Both the position numbers and the translations under genes were made by a program. Source: Alphaproteobacteria bacterium (GTDB lineage Bacteria > Pseudomonadota > Alphaproteobacteria > Micavibrionales > Micavibrionaceae). Taken from it: DNA of 10,884 bases. The notes under the pieces are model-generated. The model was not told where the DNA came from. It was given only the letters and a program-made list of their open reading frames with translations, and did no database searches. Positions 1-7,012 of the stretch are shown in pieces; position 1 is the first letter of the stretch; each line of letters starts with the position of its first letter. The stretch covers positions 1 through 10,884 of the forward strand of contig JAGLKS010000249.1 of assembly GCA_023140905.1 (NCBI GenBank), given 5' to 3'.

Positions 1-675
1 CATAAGTGGTGTAATATCATAGCCGGGAAGCCCCTGATTTTCTTTGAGAACCTCGTTTATATATTCCGACAATAGCAGGGTTGTCTTAGATAGAGAAACA
101 GAAATATCTTGCAACAATGTTGTAAATTCGCTTTTCTTTTTATGAAGAAAGATCAATTCTTTTCTAACTATTTCCTGTTCGTAATCTTCATCAGCCTGTT
201 GCAAAGAAAATTTCTGACGCCCTATATAAGCGTCTAAAAGAGTATTTTGCATCTGAATATAACGGTATTCGACATAGTCTTTTACAATCAAGTTCACCAG
301 TTCCACACGTTTATCTTTGTAATAGACCTCAAGCGTTTCAGCTATCATGTTGTCTTTTGGAAAAGGCTCTTTCTTATCCAGCCGGGACGCATTCATACTT
401 AATCCAGATGAAACAAGACTATTAAGGATGGGATCACCAAAAAAACTCCACCATGCTTCCATAGCTTTATAATCCTGCGCAATAGGCTCAATAAATCCGG
501 TATAAATAATCGGCGCAGTTTGCAGAGTAATCTCTTGTTCAGAAGAAGGAACAGACACCGATTGAGGCATACTCTGTGACATAGTTTGTGTCTGAGAATA
601 AACAGGCATAGCCAAATTCTGACATGCTGTCATCCATATCGTACTTATAAGCAGAATTGTTAACTTCTTTAACAT
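1..675 (-). CDS. Divergent NodT/TolC-like outer-membrane lipoprotein (3' end missing)
   Basis: Open from ATG at 675 to the window edge: 225 residues, no stop seen. The start is preceded by AGGGAAA about 9 bases upstream. The N-terminus is a lipoprotein signal: charged MLKK, a hydrophobic run, then M-T-A-C with Cys18 as the likely lipidated residue (Met at -3 is slightly atypical). A Ser/Gln/Thr-rich stretch (26-55) follows. Residues 75-88 read WWSFFGDPILNSLV, the motif that opens mature NodT-family outer-membrane factors and is also present in the neighbour at 976. Residues about 117-225 are helical and fit the family's later helices, ending GLPGYDITPL, similar to the family's half-repeat junction. 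Only about 20 residues separate the WW motif block from these helices, against about 85 in the neighbour, so the first beta-hairpin with flanking helix appears to be missing. It diverges from the pump operon. Role inferred: a pump-associated or degenerate channel protein. It is divergent enough that channel function is doubtful. Confidence 0.7.
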   Translation of the reverse strand, partial: MLKKLTILLISTIWMTACQNLAMPVYSQTQTMSQSMPQSVSVPSSEQEITLQTAPIIYTGFIEPIAQDYKAMEAWWSFFGDPILNSLVSSGLSMNASRLDKKEPFPKDNMIAETLEVYYKDKRVELVNLIVKDYVEYRYIQMQNTLLDAYIGRQKFSLQQADEDYEQEIVRKELIFLHKKKSEFTTLLQDISVSLSKTTLLLSEYINEVLKENQGLPGYDITPLM

Positions 676-711
676 TTTCGAAGTATTTCCCTATAAAGTT
701 TCCAGAGCGCC

Positions 712-742
712 TTTATACTGTATCATTTACGGATAGAGTCAC
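712..742 (-). promoter_or_regulatory. Possible promoter of the minus-strand lipoprotein gene
   Basis: Read on the minus strand, GTGACT (742-737) and TATAAA (717-712) resemble -35 and -10 boxes, with 4 of 6 and 5 of 6 consensus bases. The 19-base spacing is longer than ideal. Transcription would start near 705, about 30 bases before the ATG. A copy of ATACAG directly abuts the -10 box. This is consensus matching by eye in AT-rich DNA, so confidence is low. Confidence 0.25.
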
Positions 743-820
743 GACTTTAGGGATCAAGAGCCTAAAAGACAACGGCATTATGCATATATCCATGTGATTA
801 GCTGTGCAAAAGCTCCCTAG

Positions 821-831
821 GGTTCAGAACC
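821..831. repeat. Perfect short inverted repeat GGTTC-A-GAACC
   Basis: Five-base arms around a single central base form a perfect palindrome. It overlaps by two bases the 8-base palindrome CCCTAGGG at 815-822. It sits mid-way between the two divergent genes, where an operator would be expected. Binding by a dimeric regulator is inference. Confidence 0.4.
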
Positions 832-858
832 TGTTACTCTGTATTCATGCATTAATTT

Positions 859-922
859 TATACAGAACAAAATCCTCCAAAAAAAATATTTGGGCGCGAC
901 AACGGAAAAGGGAGGCTGTATA
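859..922. repeat. Two-part inverted repeat upstream of the pump operon
   Basis: TATACAG (859-865) and CCTCC (874-878) are matched in inverted order by GGAGG (911-915) and CTGTATA (916-922). The right arm is continuous; the left arm is interrupted by 8 bases. The right arm overlaps the best -10 candidate for the operon, so occupancy of the repeat could block transcription. The pairing is visible in the sequence; the function is inferred. Confidence 0.35.
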
Positions 923-924
923 CG
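896..924 (+). promoter_or_regulatory. Possible promoter of the three-gene pump operon
   Basis: GCGACA (896-901) and TATACG (919-924) each match 4 of 6 consensus bases and are spaced by an ideal 17 bases. Transcription would begin near 931, leaving a leader of about 45 bases before the ATG at 976. The inverted-repeat arm CTGTATA (916-922) covers most of the -10 box. Alternatives such as TATAGA at 931 lack a plausible -35 box. Confidence 0.3.
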
Positions 925-975
925 TAACAATATAGATAAACATTTTTTATTTTTACAAAGACGGATTCAAGTTTG

Positions 976-2517
976 ATGTCTGCTTATGCGTCGTCATATA
1001 TTTTGCAGCCTGTTTGTGTGCTTGCTTGTCTGGCACTGACTTTGAGCGGGTGCATACATGGCACTGAAGAACGTCATATGAATGATGGAATAACACTTGA
1101 GAGCTCTTATACTGCTGCTATTGACCCAGCAAAAAATATAACCGATACAGAGCCTAAACAAGCGCAGGAAAAAGAAAAACAACAGATTATTTTTGATGAT
1201 ATTCGCTGGTGGACGCTCTATGATGATCCGGATTTGAATGCGCTTATTACACATGCTTTATCTAATAACCCATCTTTAGCGCAAATCCGTGCCCGACTTA
1301 AGCAAGCAAGTACTCTCAAAGATAAATATAGTGCTTCACTATGGCCTTCTTTGAATATAAGCACCACGCGCTCTACTTATAACGGCTCTACGAATGTTCA
1401 CTCAGACTTTGATTTAGCCGGTATTGCCAGTTATGAAGTTGATTTATGGGGGGAAAACCACGCCATCCGTAAAACCTATACCCTTGAAGAACAAGCCTCG
1501 CGTGAGAATCTTCACTCTGCTGCAATTACGCTAAGCGCTAATATCGTAGATTTATGGTTACAGATCTTATCGTTGATAGAGCAAGAAACTTTGTTACGCA
1601 AGCAGATTGAAACTAATCAAACTATCTATGGATTACAGCAAAAACGCTTTGAAATGGGCGCGGCAACTGCATTAGACGTGCTTCAACAAGAAGAAGCTGT
1701 GAGCGCGGCTAAAGCAAAGCTTCCAGATATTCTTTCTGCACAGGCTCAGACTGTTAATGCACTATCTTTACTCATTGGAGAGTCGCCAAGTCAGACTATT
1801 ACTGTGCATGCCCGCTCTTTGCCCGATGCATTGCCTATGCCCAATTCCGGTATTCCTTCTGATTTGATGCAAAACCGTCCAGATATTGTGGCAGCATGGC
1901 TGCATTTATTATCCAATGATTGGGCTATTAAGGTTGCTCAAACCAATCGTTTACCTAGTTTTAATTTGTCTGGTGTTTATACTTCTAGCAATTCAAAATT
2001 ATCTGGTTTATTTGATTCGTGGCTTTTGACATTGGCCGGTGAATTAGCCGCTCCAGTTCTTGACGGTGGTGCTCTGGCAACTGAACAACGTTATCAGCAA
2101 GCTTTAGCAGATGAAGCTTATCATACTTACCGCGAAGTTGTTTTAGTTGCTGTGAGCGATGTAGAAAATGCGCTGGTGAAAAACCGCTATCAAGATGAAA
2201 AATTAACTGCCTTACAACAGCAACTCAGAGCAACACGCGAAACACTAGAACAAGCACAGATTAGTTATGCTAATGGTCAAAGCACTTATATTAATGTCCT
2301 AATCAGCATGAATTCTGTGCATTCTCTGGAACAGCAGCTTATTTCTGCCCGTCTGACTCAGGCTCAAGCCCGTGTAAGTTTATATCGCGCTCTTGGAGGT
2401 CAAGGTTGGGAAAGCATTGTACCCAATATAACAACATTGATGAGTTACCCCGGCAGCATAAATTCTGCTCATCTACAGCAAAAAGATCATAAAGAAATGG
2501 AGAAAAAAGAATTATGA
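976..2517 (+). CDS. NodT-type outer-membrane factor lipoprotein of an RND efflux pump
   Basis: A complete 513-residue protein of normal length for the family. It should form the trimeric outer-membrane channel and periplasmic tunnel of the pump encoded downstream. The ATG at 976 is chosen over a TTG directly before it, because it has GGA about 10 bases upstream and gives a proper signal. The lipoprotein signal ends in L-S-G-C with Cys26 as the lipid site. The family entry motif W78-W79 (WWTLYDDPDLNALI) follows. The first half contains the beta-strand region around 105-160, ending Y-E-V-D-L-W-G-E-N. The second half restarts at N-R-P-D-I (R301), the usual second-repeat landmark, and has matching strands and long helices. 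The C-terminus ends in a short charged tail whose final codons carry the GGAG ribosome site for the next gene. The stop overlaps that gene's ATG by 4 bases, implying translational coupling. Substrate cannot be read from the sequence. Confidence 0.93.
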   Translation: MSAYASSYILQPVCVLACLALTLSGCIHGTEERHMNDGITLESSYTAAIDPAKNITDTEPKQAQEKEKQQIIFDDIRWWTLYDDPDLNALITHALSNNPSLAQIRARLKQASTLKDKYSASLWPSLNISTTRSTYNGSTNVHSDFDLAGIASYEVDLWGENHAIRKTYTLEEQASRENLHSAAITLSANIVDLWLQILSLIEQETLLRKQIETNQTIYGLQQKRFEMGAATALDVLQQEEAVSAAKAKLPDILSAQAQTVNALSLLIGESPSQTITVHARSLPDALPMPNSGIPSDLMQNRPDIVAAWLHLLSNDWAIKVAQTNRLPSFNLSGVYTSSNSKLSGLFDSWLLTLAGELAAPVLDGGALATEQRYQQALADEAYHTYREVVLVAVSDVENALVKNRYQDEKLTALQQQLRATRETLEQAQISYANGQSTYINVLISMNSVHSLEQQLISARLTQAQARVSLYRALGGQGWESIVPNITTLMSYPGSINSAHLQQKDHKEMEKKEL

Positions 2518-3734
2518 GTGAAACGCGAAGAAAAAAACCTTCGGTGTTTTCAAGATTGTTACTTGCCTTTATCAGCTTGGCTATTCTTGGCATTGGCGTT
2601 AGTATTGCAGAGTGGTTTACTTCCCATCCTGCACATACGGAAAAAGTGACAAAACATGTAAAACGGCAAGTTTATGTTACAATCACACCCATTGCTTTTG
2701 GTAACTTCCCTGTAAAAATTGAGGTTATGGGAAACATTGTTCCAGCCCATAAAATGGTTTTAAAAGCACAAGTTTCCGGTGAGATAGTTGCTGTTTCCGA
2801 ACAGTTCATTCCCGGTGGTTTCTTCAAAGCCGGTGAAGAAATTATGAAGATTGATCCAGTAAATTACAATCTTGCAGTAAAATCAAAACGTGCTGTTTTA
2901 AAGCAAGCTAAAGCAGCTCTTCAACTTGAGGAAGGCCGTCAACAAATTGCAAAAAATGAAATTGAAATTTTGCAACGTAGCACAGGCCAAACACTCAAAA
3001 ATACGGATTTAGCCTTGCGCAAACCTCAACTTGAACAAGCTAAAGCTGATTTAGACACAGCACAATCTGCTCTGGATATAGCTTTATTGGATCTTAAGCG
3101 AACAAGTTTAAACACTCCTTTTGATGCTATCGTTACTGAGCGTAATACGGATCTGGGTAATGTGATCGCCGCACAAAGCCAACTTGCTACACTGGTATCA
3201 ACAAATGAATACTGGATTGATCTTGATATCTCATTACGTGATTTACCTTGGTTGAGTTTCCCAGATAATGCTATTGGTTCAACAGGAACAAAAGCCATTA
3301 TAAAACTAGGAAATAAACGTGGCTTACGAGAAGGCGAAGTGTTTAAGCAAACCGGTGTAGTTGATAAGCAAAGCCGATTAACTGGAGTTATTGTAAGAGT
3401 CAATGATCCTCTGTTAATGGAGGAGAATAATGAACATGCTGCATATCCCCTTATTCTCGGTGATTATGTCCCTGTTATATTAATAGGTAAAACTTTAAAA
3501 GGCGCAGCACGCATTGCTCAACAATATGTTCATCAAAGTGATAATGGTAATTTCGTCTGGCTGGAACAAGGTGGAAAACTGGTTATTCAGCCTGTAACAG
3601 TAACTTATAAAGATCGTAAATATGCCTATATCACTGAAGGACTGGATTACGCAACTAATCTGGTAACATCAAATATTATAACACCTGTTGCAGGAATGAA
3701 TATTATTGTTCGAAATAATAATATTGGGAACTAA
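2514..3734 (+). CDS. HlyD/AcrA-type periplasmic adaptor (membrane fusion protein)
   Basis: A 406-residue adaptor that would bridge the inner-membrane RND pump and the outer-membrane channel. Residues 1-13 are basic and cytoplasmic, followed by one membrane anchor at about 14-33. There is no lipobox cysteine, so it is held by a transmembrane helix, not a lipid. The two halves of the lipoyl-like barrel-sandwich domain are at about 68-118 (M-G-N-I-V-P-A, then V-S-G-E-I-V-A-V) and 193-230 (L-K-R-T-S-L-N-T-P-F-D-A-I-V, then L-G-N-V-I). Between them, residues 119-192 form an Ala/Gln/Lys-rich helical hairpin that should contact the channel. Beta-barrel and membrane-proximal domains make up the rest. 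GGAG at 2499-2502 serves the ATG, which overlaps the previous stop. The 13-base gap to the pump gene supports one transcript. Family assignment is firm; the substrate is unknown. Confidence 0.93.
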   Translation: MSETRRKKPSVFSRLLLAFISLAILGIGVSIAEWFTSHPAHTEKVTKHVKRQVYVTITPIAFGNFPVKIEVMGNIVPAHKMVLKAQVSGEIVAVSEQFIPGGFFKAGEEIMKIDPVNYNLAVKSKRAVLKQAKAALQLEEGRQQIAKNEIEILQRSTGQTLKNTDLALRKPQLEQAKADLDTAQSALDIALLDLKRTSLNTPFDAIVTERNTDLGNVIAAQSQLATLVSTNEYWIDLDISLRDLPWLSFPDNAIGSTGTKAIIKLGNKRGLREGEVFKQTGVVDKQSRLTGVIVRVNDPLLMEENNEHAAYPLILGDYVPVILIGKTLKGAARIAQQYVHQSDNGNFVWLEQGGKLVIQPVTVTYKDRKYAYITEGLDYATNLVTSNIITPVAGMNIIVRNNNIGN

Positions 3735-3747
3735 AGAACGGACAATT

Positions 3748-6700
3748 ATGCATTTTGACCCAAATGAACTTGATGATATAAAACCGGGACCGATTGCCTG
3801 GATGGCGTCACATCCTGTAGCGGCCAATCTTGCGATGTTGGTGATGCTTGTTGGTGGATTCATTTTACTGCTCGGAACCAAACAAGAATTCTTCCCACAA
3901 TTTTCCATTGATAAAGTTCTTATTACGGTGGCCTATCCGGGAGCTAGCCCTGAAGAAGTTGAGCAAGGGATCTTACTAGCTATAGAAGATGCTATTAAGG
4001 ATATTGATGGTATTGATGAAATTTTTTCTTCTGCTCACGAAGCTTATGGCCATGTTATTGCCGATATTAAAGATAGTGATGAAACATCGCGCATTATACA
4101 AGACATCAAAACCAACGTCGATCAAATCTCTACTTTTCCAGTTGATGCGGAAAATCTGACTGTCAGTCTTATACAAGATGAAGATCGTATCCTTAATCTG
4201 GTGTTGCATGGCTCTGTTCCCCAAAATGTTTTACGGGATACGGCAGAACAAATACGCTACCGTCTTGAACGCGATGAAGATATTACACTGGTTGAGTTTC
4301 AAAATACCCGTAACTATGAAATTCATATAGAAGTCTCTCAAGAAACATTACGGCGCTATAATTTAAGCATTCCAGAAATAGCCTCTGCTTTATCCGAACG
4401 CTCTGTAGAACTCGGTGGTGGAACGCTTAAAACTTTGTCAGGACAAATTCTTGTCCGTATGACAGAACGCAAAGATTATGCTCATGAATTTGCCGTTATA
4501 ACAATTATCACCAATAATAATGGCAGCATTGTAACACTAGGTGAAATTGCCAAAATCACGGATACTTTCGAAGATAAAGACCTTTACGCTACATTTAACG
4601 GCCAGAACGCTATTGAAATGACGGTTAACAGCAATGCTGATAAAAGCCCGGTTACAGTTGCTATGGCAACACGCAGTTTGATTGATAAAATTAATGTTGA
4701 TCTTCCCGATAATATGAAACTTACAGTCACCTCTGACCGCGCTATTATGTTCCAGCAACGGGCCGATCTATTGATTAAAAACGGTCTTACCGGACTTATT
4801 CTGGTTATTGTGCTCCTTGCTCTGTTTCTGGATATTCGTCTAGCTCTCTGGGTAAGTATGGGAATTCCTATTTCCTATATGGGTGCTTTTTTGCTTTTTC
4901 CGGGAATCGATTATTTTTCGATTAATATGATATCTATGTTTGCTTTTATCATTGCTTTAGGAATTGTGGTAGATGATGCCATCGTGGTGGGAGAAAACAT
5001 TTATCACAAGCGTGAACAGGGAATGAGTCCGGTAAAAGCCAGTATTGAAGGTGCACGCGAAATGGCTATTCCTATAAGCGTTAGTATATTTACCAATATT
5101 GTTGCTTTTACGCCTTTGTTTTTTATCCCCGGAGTTTTGGGAGAAATTTTCAAAGTTATTCCCGTTGTTGTTATTTCCATTTTTGTTATCTCGCTTATTG
5201 AGAGTTTATTTATTCTGCCTTGTCACCTGACATTGCGCGAAAACAAGAAACAAAAGAACATGCTCTTTGCAAAAATATCAGGGATAAAAAAAGCATTTAA
5301 CCGCAAATTTGATGCTTTTGTGAACAATACGTACATTCCATTTGCAAAACTTTCTGTGCGGTTTCGCTACATCTCCTCAGCCCTCTTCATGCTAGTCTTG
5401 ATTGCAATGGGCGGTTATGCAAAAAGCGGTCGTCTGGGCATGGTTATGTTACCAACTATTGAATCTGACTTTTCGCGGTCTTTAGCAATTTTGGAAGTTG
5501 GCGCACCTTTAAATGAAGTTAAAATCGTTGAGCAGAAATTATTAAATGCGGCTAAAATCGTTATAGAAGAAAATGGCGGCGATATACTTGCTTATGGGAT
5601 TCATGCTCAAATTGATGAGAATGAAGTGACTATGCGCACCTATCTCACTAATATTGACATTCGCCCTATTTCCACTGACCAATTTACAGAACTATGGCGT
5701 AAAAAGACCGGCAATATTCCAGGGTTAGAAAGTCTGGTATTTTCATCTGATTTTGGTGGACCCAGACATGACGCAGCCTTGACTATAGAACTAAGTCATG
5801 AAGATACGGAAATTTTGGATAAAGCTGCTATTGACCTTGGGAAAGCTTTAGCTGAATTCCCTAATACACGTGAAATTGATGACGGCACAGCTCAGGGTAA
5901 ACGCCAGTTCGATTTCACTTTGACAGATTTAGGCTATGTGCTTGGCTTTACGCCAGAAACTGTGGGACGGCAAATCCGCAGTTTTTATTATGGCAGTGAA
6001 GCTGTTAAGCAACAGCGTGGACGTAATGAAGTGCGCGTACTTGTAATGCTTCCGCGTGACCAACGTGAATCTTTTTATCATTTTTCCAATATGATGATTA
6101 AATCTCCCAGCGGCTCTTATGCAATGTTACGCGATATTGTAAATGTCAAAGATGACCGTGCATATACCACAATTGACCGCCGTAACTTTCAGCGCGTTAC
6201 CGAAGTTAAAGCTGATGTCACGCCACCATCTCAAACTGATTTGATTGTCAGCGAACTTAAACAGTCTGTTTTACCTGAATTACAAACGCATTATCCCGGC
6301 TTAACATTCTCTTTTGAAGGACAACAAGCAGATATGCGCGAAAGTATTATGAGCTTGGGAGAAGGCATGATTATTGTCTGCTTTATTATGTATGTGGCTC
6401 TGGCTATTTTATTTTCTAGCTATACCCAACCCTTGCTTATTATGATTGCTATTCCGTTCAGCATTATTGGTGCTCTTATTGGTCATTTCATTATGGACTT
6501 TCCACTTAGTTTACCAAGTATGTTCGGCATTATTGCCTTGGCGGGTGTAGTAGTTAATGACTCGCTTATCCTGATTAATCTGGCCAATCAGAAGCGCAAT
6601 AAAGATAAGATAAAATCTTATGATGCTATTATCACTGCGGCACGGCAACGCTTCCGCCCAATTATCCTGACAACAATAACAACCTTCGTTGGCTTAGCAC

Positions 6701-6897
6701 CGATAATGTTTGAAACATCTATTCAGGCACGTATTCTTATTCCCATGGCGATATCTCTAGGATACGGGATTTTGTTTGCAACTTTATTAACACTGCTTCT
6801 TATACCAGCTTTGTATATGATTAATGAAGATATCAGACATATTTTTAAAATTATGACACGCTTCCTTCGCTTTGCTCCAGAAACCCAAACGCATTAA
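3748..6897 (+). CDS. RND-family inner-membrane efflux pump, AcrB-like
   Basis: A 1049-residue proton-driven pump, the same length as classical AcrB. The ATG at 3748, with GGA six bases upstream, is preferred over an in-frame TTG at 3706 that would lie inside the adaptor gene. Architecture is typical: TM1 near 24-43 (after H-P-V-A-A-N-L), a large periplasmic loop to about 340, TM2-TM6 from about 346, a second loop between about 560 and 870, and TM8-TM12 to the end. Porter-domain landmark Y-P-G-A-S-P-E-E-V-E is present near residue 75. TM4 carries the paired acids Asp409-Asp410 (G-I-V-V-D-D-A-I-V-V-G-E-N), matching the proton-relay aspartates of AcrB. TM10 reads G-V-V-V-N-D-S-L, with Asn937-Asp938 where AcrB has its relay lysine. 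This places it in a large, poorly characterised RND subgroup outside the drug-type AcrB branch. No clear terminator follows. Substrate unknown. Confidence 0.93.
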   Translation: MHFDPNELDDIKPGPIAWMASHPVAANLAMLVMLVGGFILLLGTKQEFFPQFSIDKVLITVAYPGASPEEVEQGILLAIEDAIKDIDGIDEIFSSAHEAYGHVIADIKDSDETSRIIQDIKTNVDQISTFPVDAENLTVSLIQDEDRILNLVLHGSVPQNVLRDTAEQIRYRLERDEDITLVEFQNTRNYEIHIEVSQETLRRYNLSIPEIASALSERSVELGGGTLKTLSGQILVRMTERKDYAHEFAVITIITNNNGSIVTLGEIAKITDTFEDKDLYATFNGQNAIEMTVNSNADKSPVTVAMATRSLIDKINVDLPDNMKLTVTSDRAIMFQQRADLLIKNGLTGLILVIVLLALFLDIRLALWVSMGIPISYMGAFLLFPGIDYFSINMISMFAFIIALGIVVDDAIVVGENIYHKREQGMSPVKASIEGAREMAIPISVSIFTNIVAFTPLFFIPGVLGEIFKVIPVVVISIFVISLIESLFILPCHLTLRENKKQKNMLFAKISGIKKAFNRKFDAFVNNTYIPFAKLSVRFRYISSALFMLVLIAMGGYAKSGRLGMVMLPTIESDFSRSLAILEVGAPLNEVKIVEQKLLNAAKIVIEENGGDILAYGIHAQIDENEVTMRTYLTNIDIRPISTDQFTELWRKKTGNIPGLESLVFSSDFGGPRHDAALTIELSHEDTEILDKAAIDLGKALAEFPNTREIDDGTAQGKRQFDFTLTDLGYVLGFTPETVGRQIRSFYYGSEAVKQQRGRNEVRVLVMLPRDQRESFYHFSNMMIKSPSGSYAMLRDIVNVKDDRAYTTIDRRNFQRVTEVKADVTPPSQTDLIVSELKQSVLPELQTHYPGLTFSFEGQQADMRESIMSLGEGMIIVCFIMYVALAILFSSYTQPLLIMIAIPFSIIGALIGHFIMDFPLSLPSMFGIIALAGVVVNDSLILINLANQKRNKDKIKSYDAIITAARQRFRPIILTTITTFVGLAPIMFETSIQARILIPMAISLGYGILFATLLTLLLIPALYMINEDIRHIFKIMTRFLRFAPETQTH

Positions 6898-7012
6898 TAT
6901 CAACTGAACTACTACGGACTTACGCTTTGAGTTTTATGCAAAGATAAAAACGTTTCCGATTTACGCATGATATGCTAGGTTCCCGTCTTACTAACACTAG
7001 GAATAAGTATTT

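Larger units (their letters stand above)
676..975. promoter_or_regulatory. Divergent intergenic control region of the pump operon
   Basis: These 300 bases separate two divergently read lipoprotein genes and contain no credible reading frame. What can be seen is the hexamer CTGTAT or its complement at 718-723, 839-844, 860-865 and 916-923, an 8-base palindrome at 815-822 touching an 11-base inverted repeat at 821-831, an imperfect 14-base palindrome at 843-856 (ATTCATGCATTAAT), and long AT-rich runs near 880 and 941-955. No regulator gene lies in the window, so any cognate repressor must be encoded elsewhere. That this is a shared operator region is inferred from the layout. Confidence 0.55.

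Noticed and set aside
973..975. TTG as the start of the outer-membrane channel gene
   Set aside because: It directly precedes ATG at 976 in the same frame. The ATG has equal spacing to the GGA and is the better initiator; the difference is one residue.
994..1254. Minus-strand open frame of 86 codons
   Set aside because: It lies wholly opposite the signal and start of the channel gene. The peptide has low-complexity Phe/Lys runs and no family features; it is a shadow frame.
3026..3403. Minus-strand open frame of 125 codons
   Set aside because: It is fully antisense to the adaptor gene's coiled coil and barrel region and encodes no recognisable domain.
3706..3747. TTG start giving the RND pump 14 extra residues
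   Set aside because: It would lie inside the adaptor gene with no ribosome site. The ATG at 3748 follows GGA closely and gives the usual N-terminus length before TM1.
6898..7012. Intrinsic terminator after the RND pump
   Set aside because: Only weak pairings were found (CTTTG/CAAAG at 6925-6943; GCAT/ATGC at 6965-6975), without a GC-rich stem or a following T-run.
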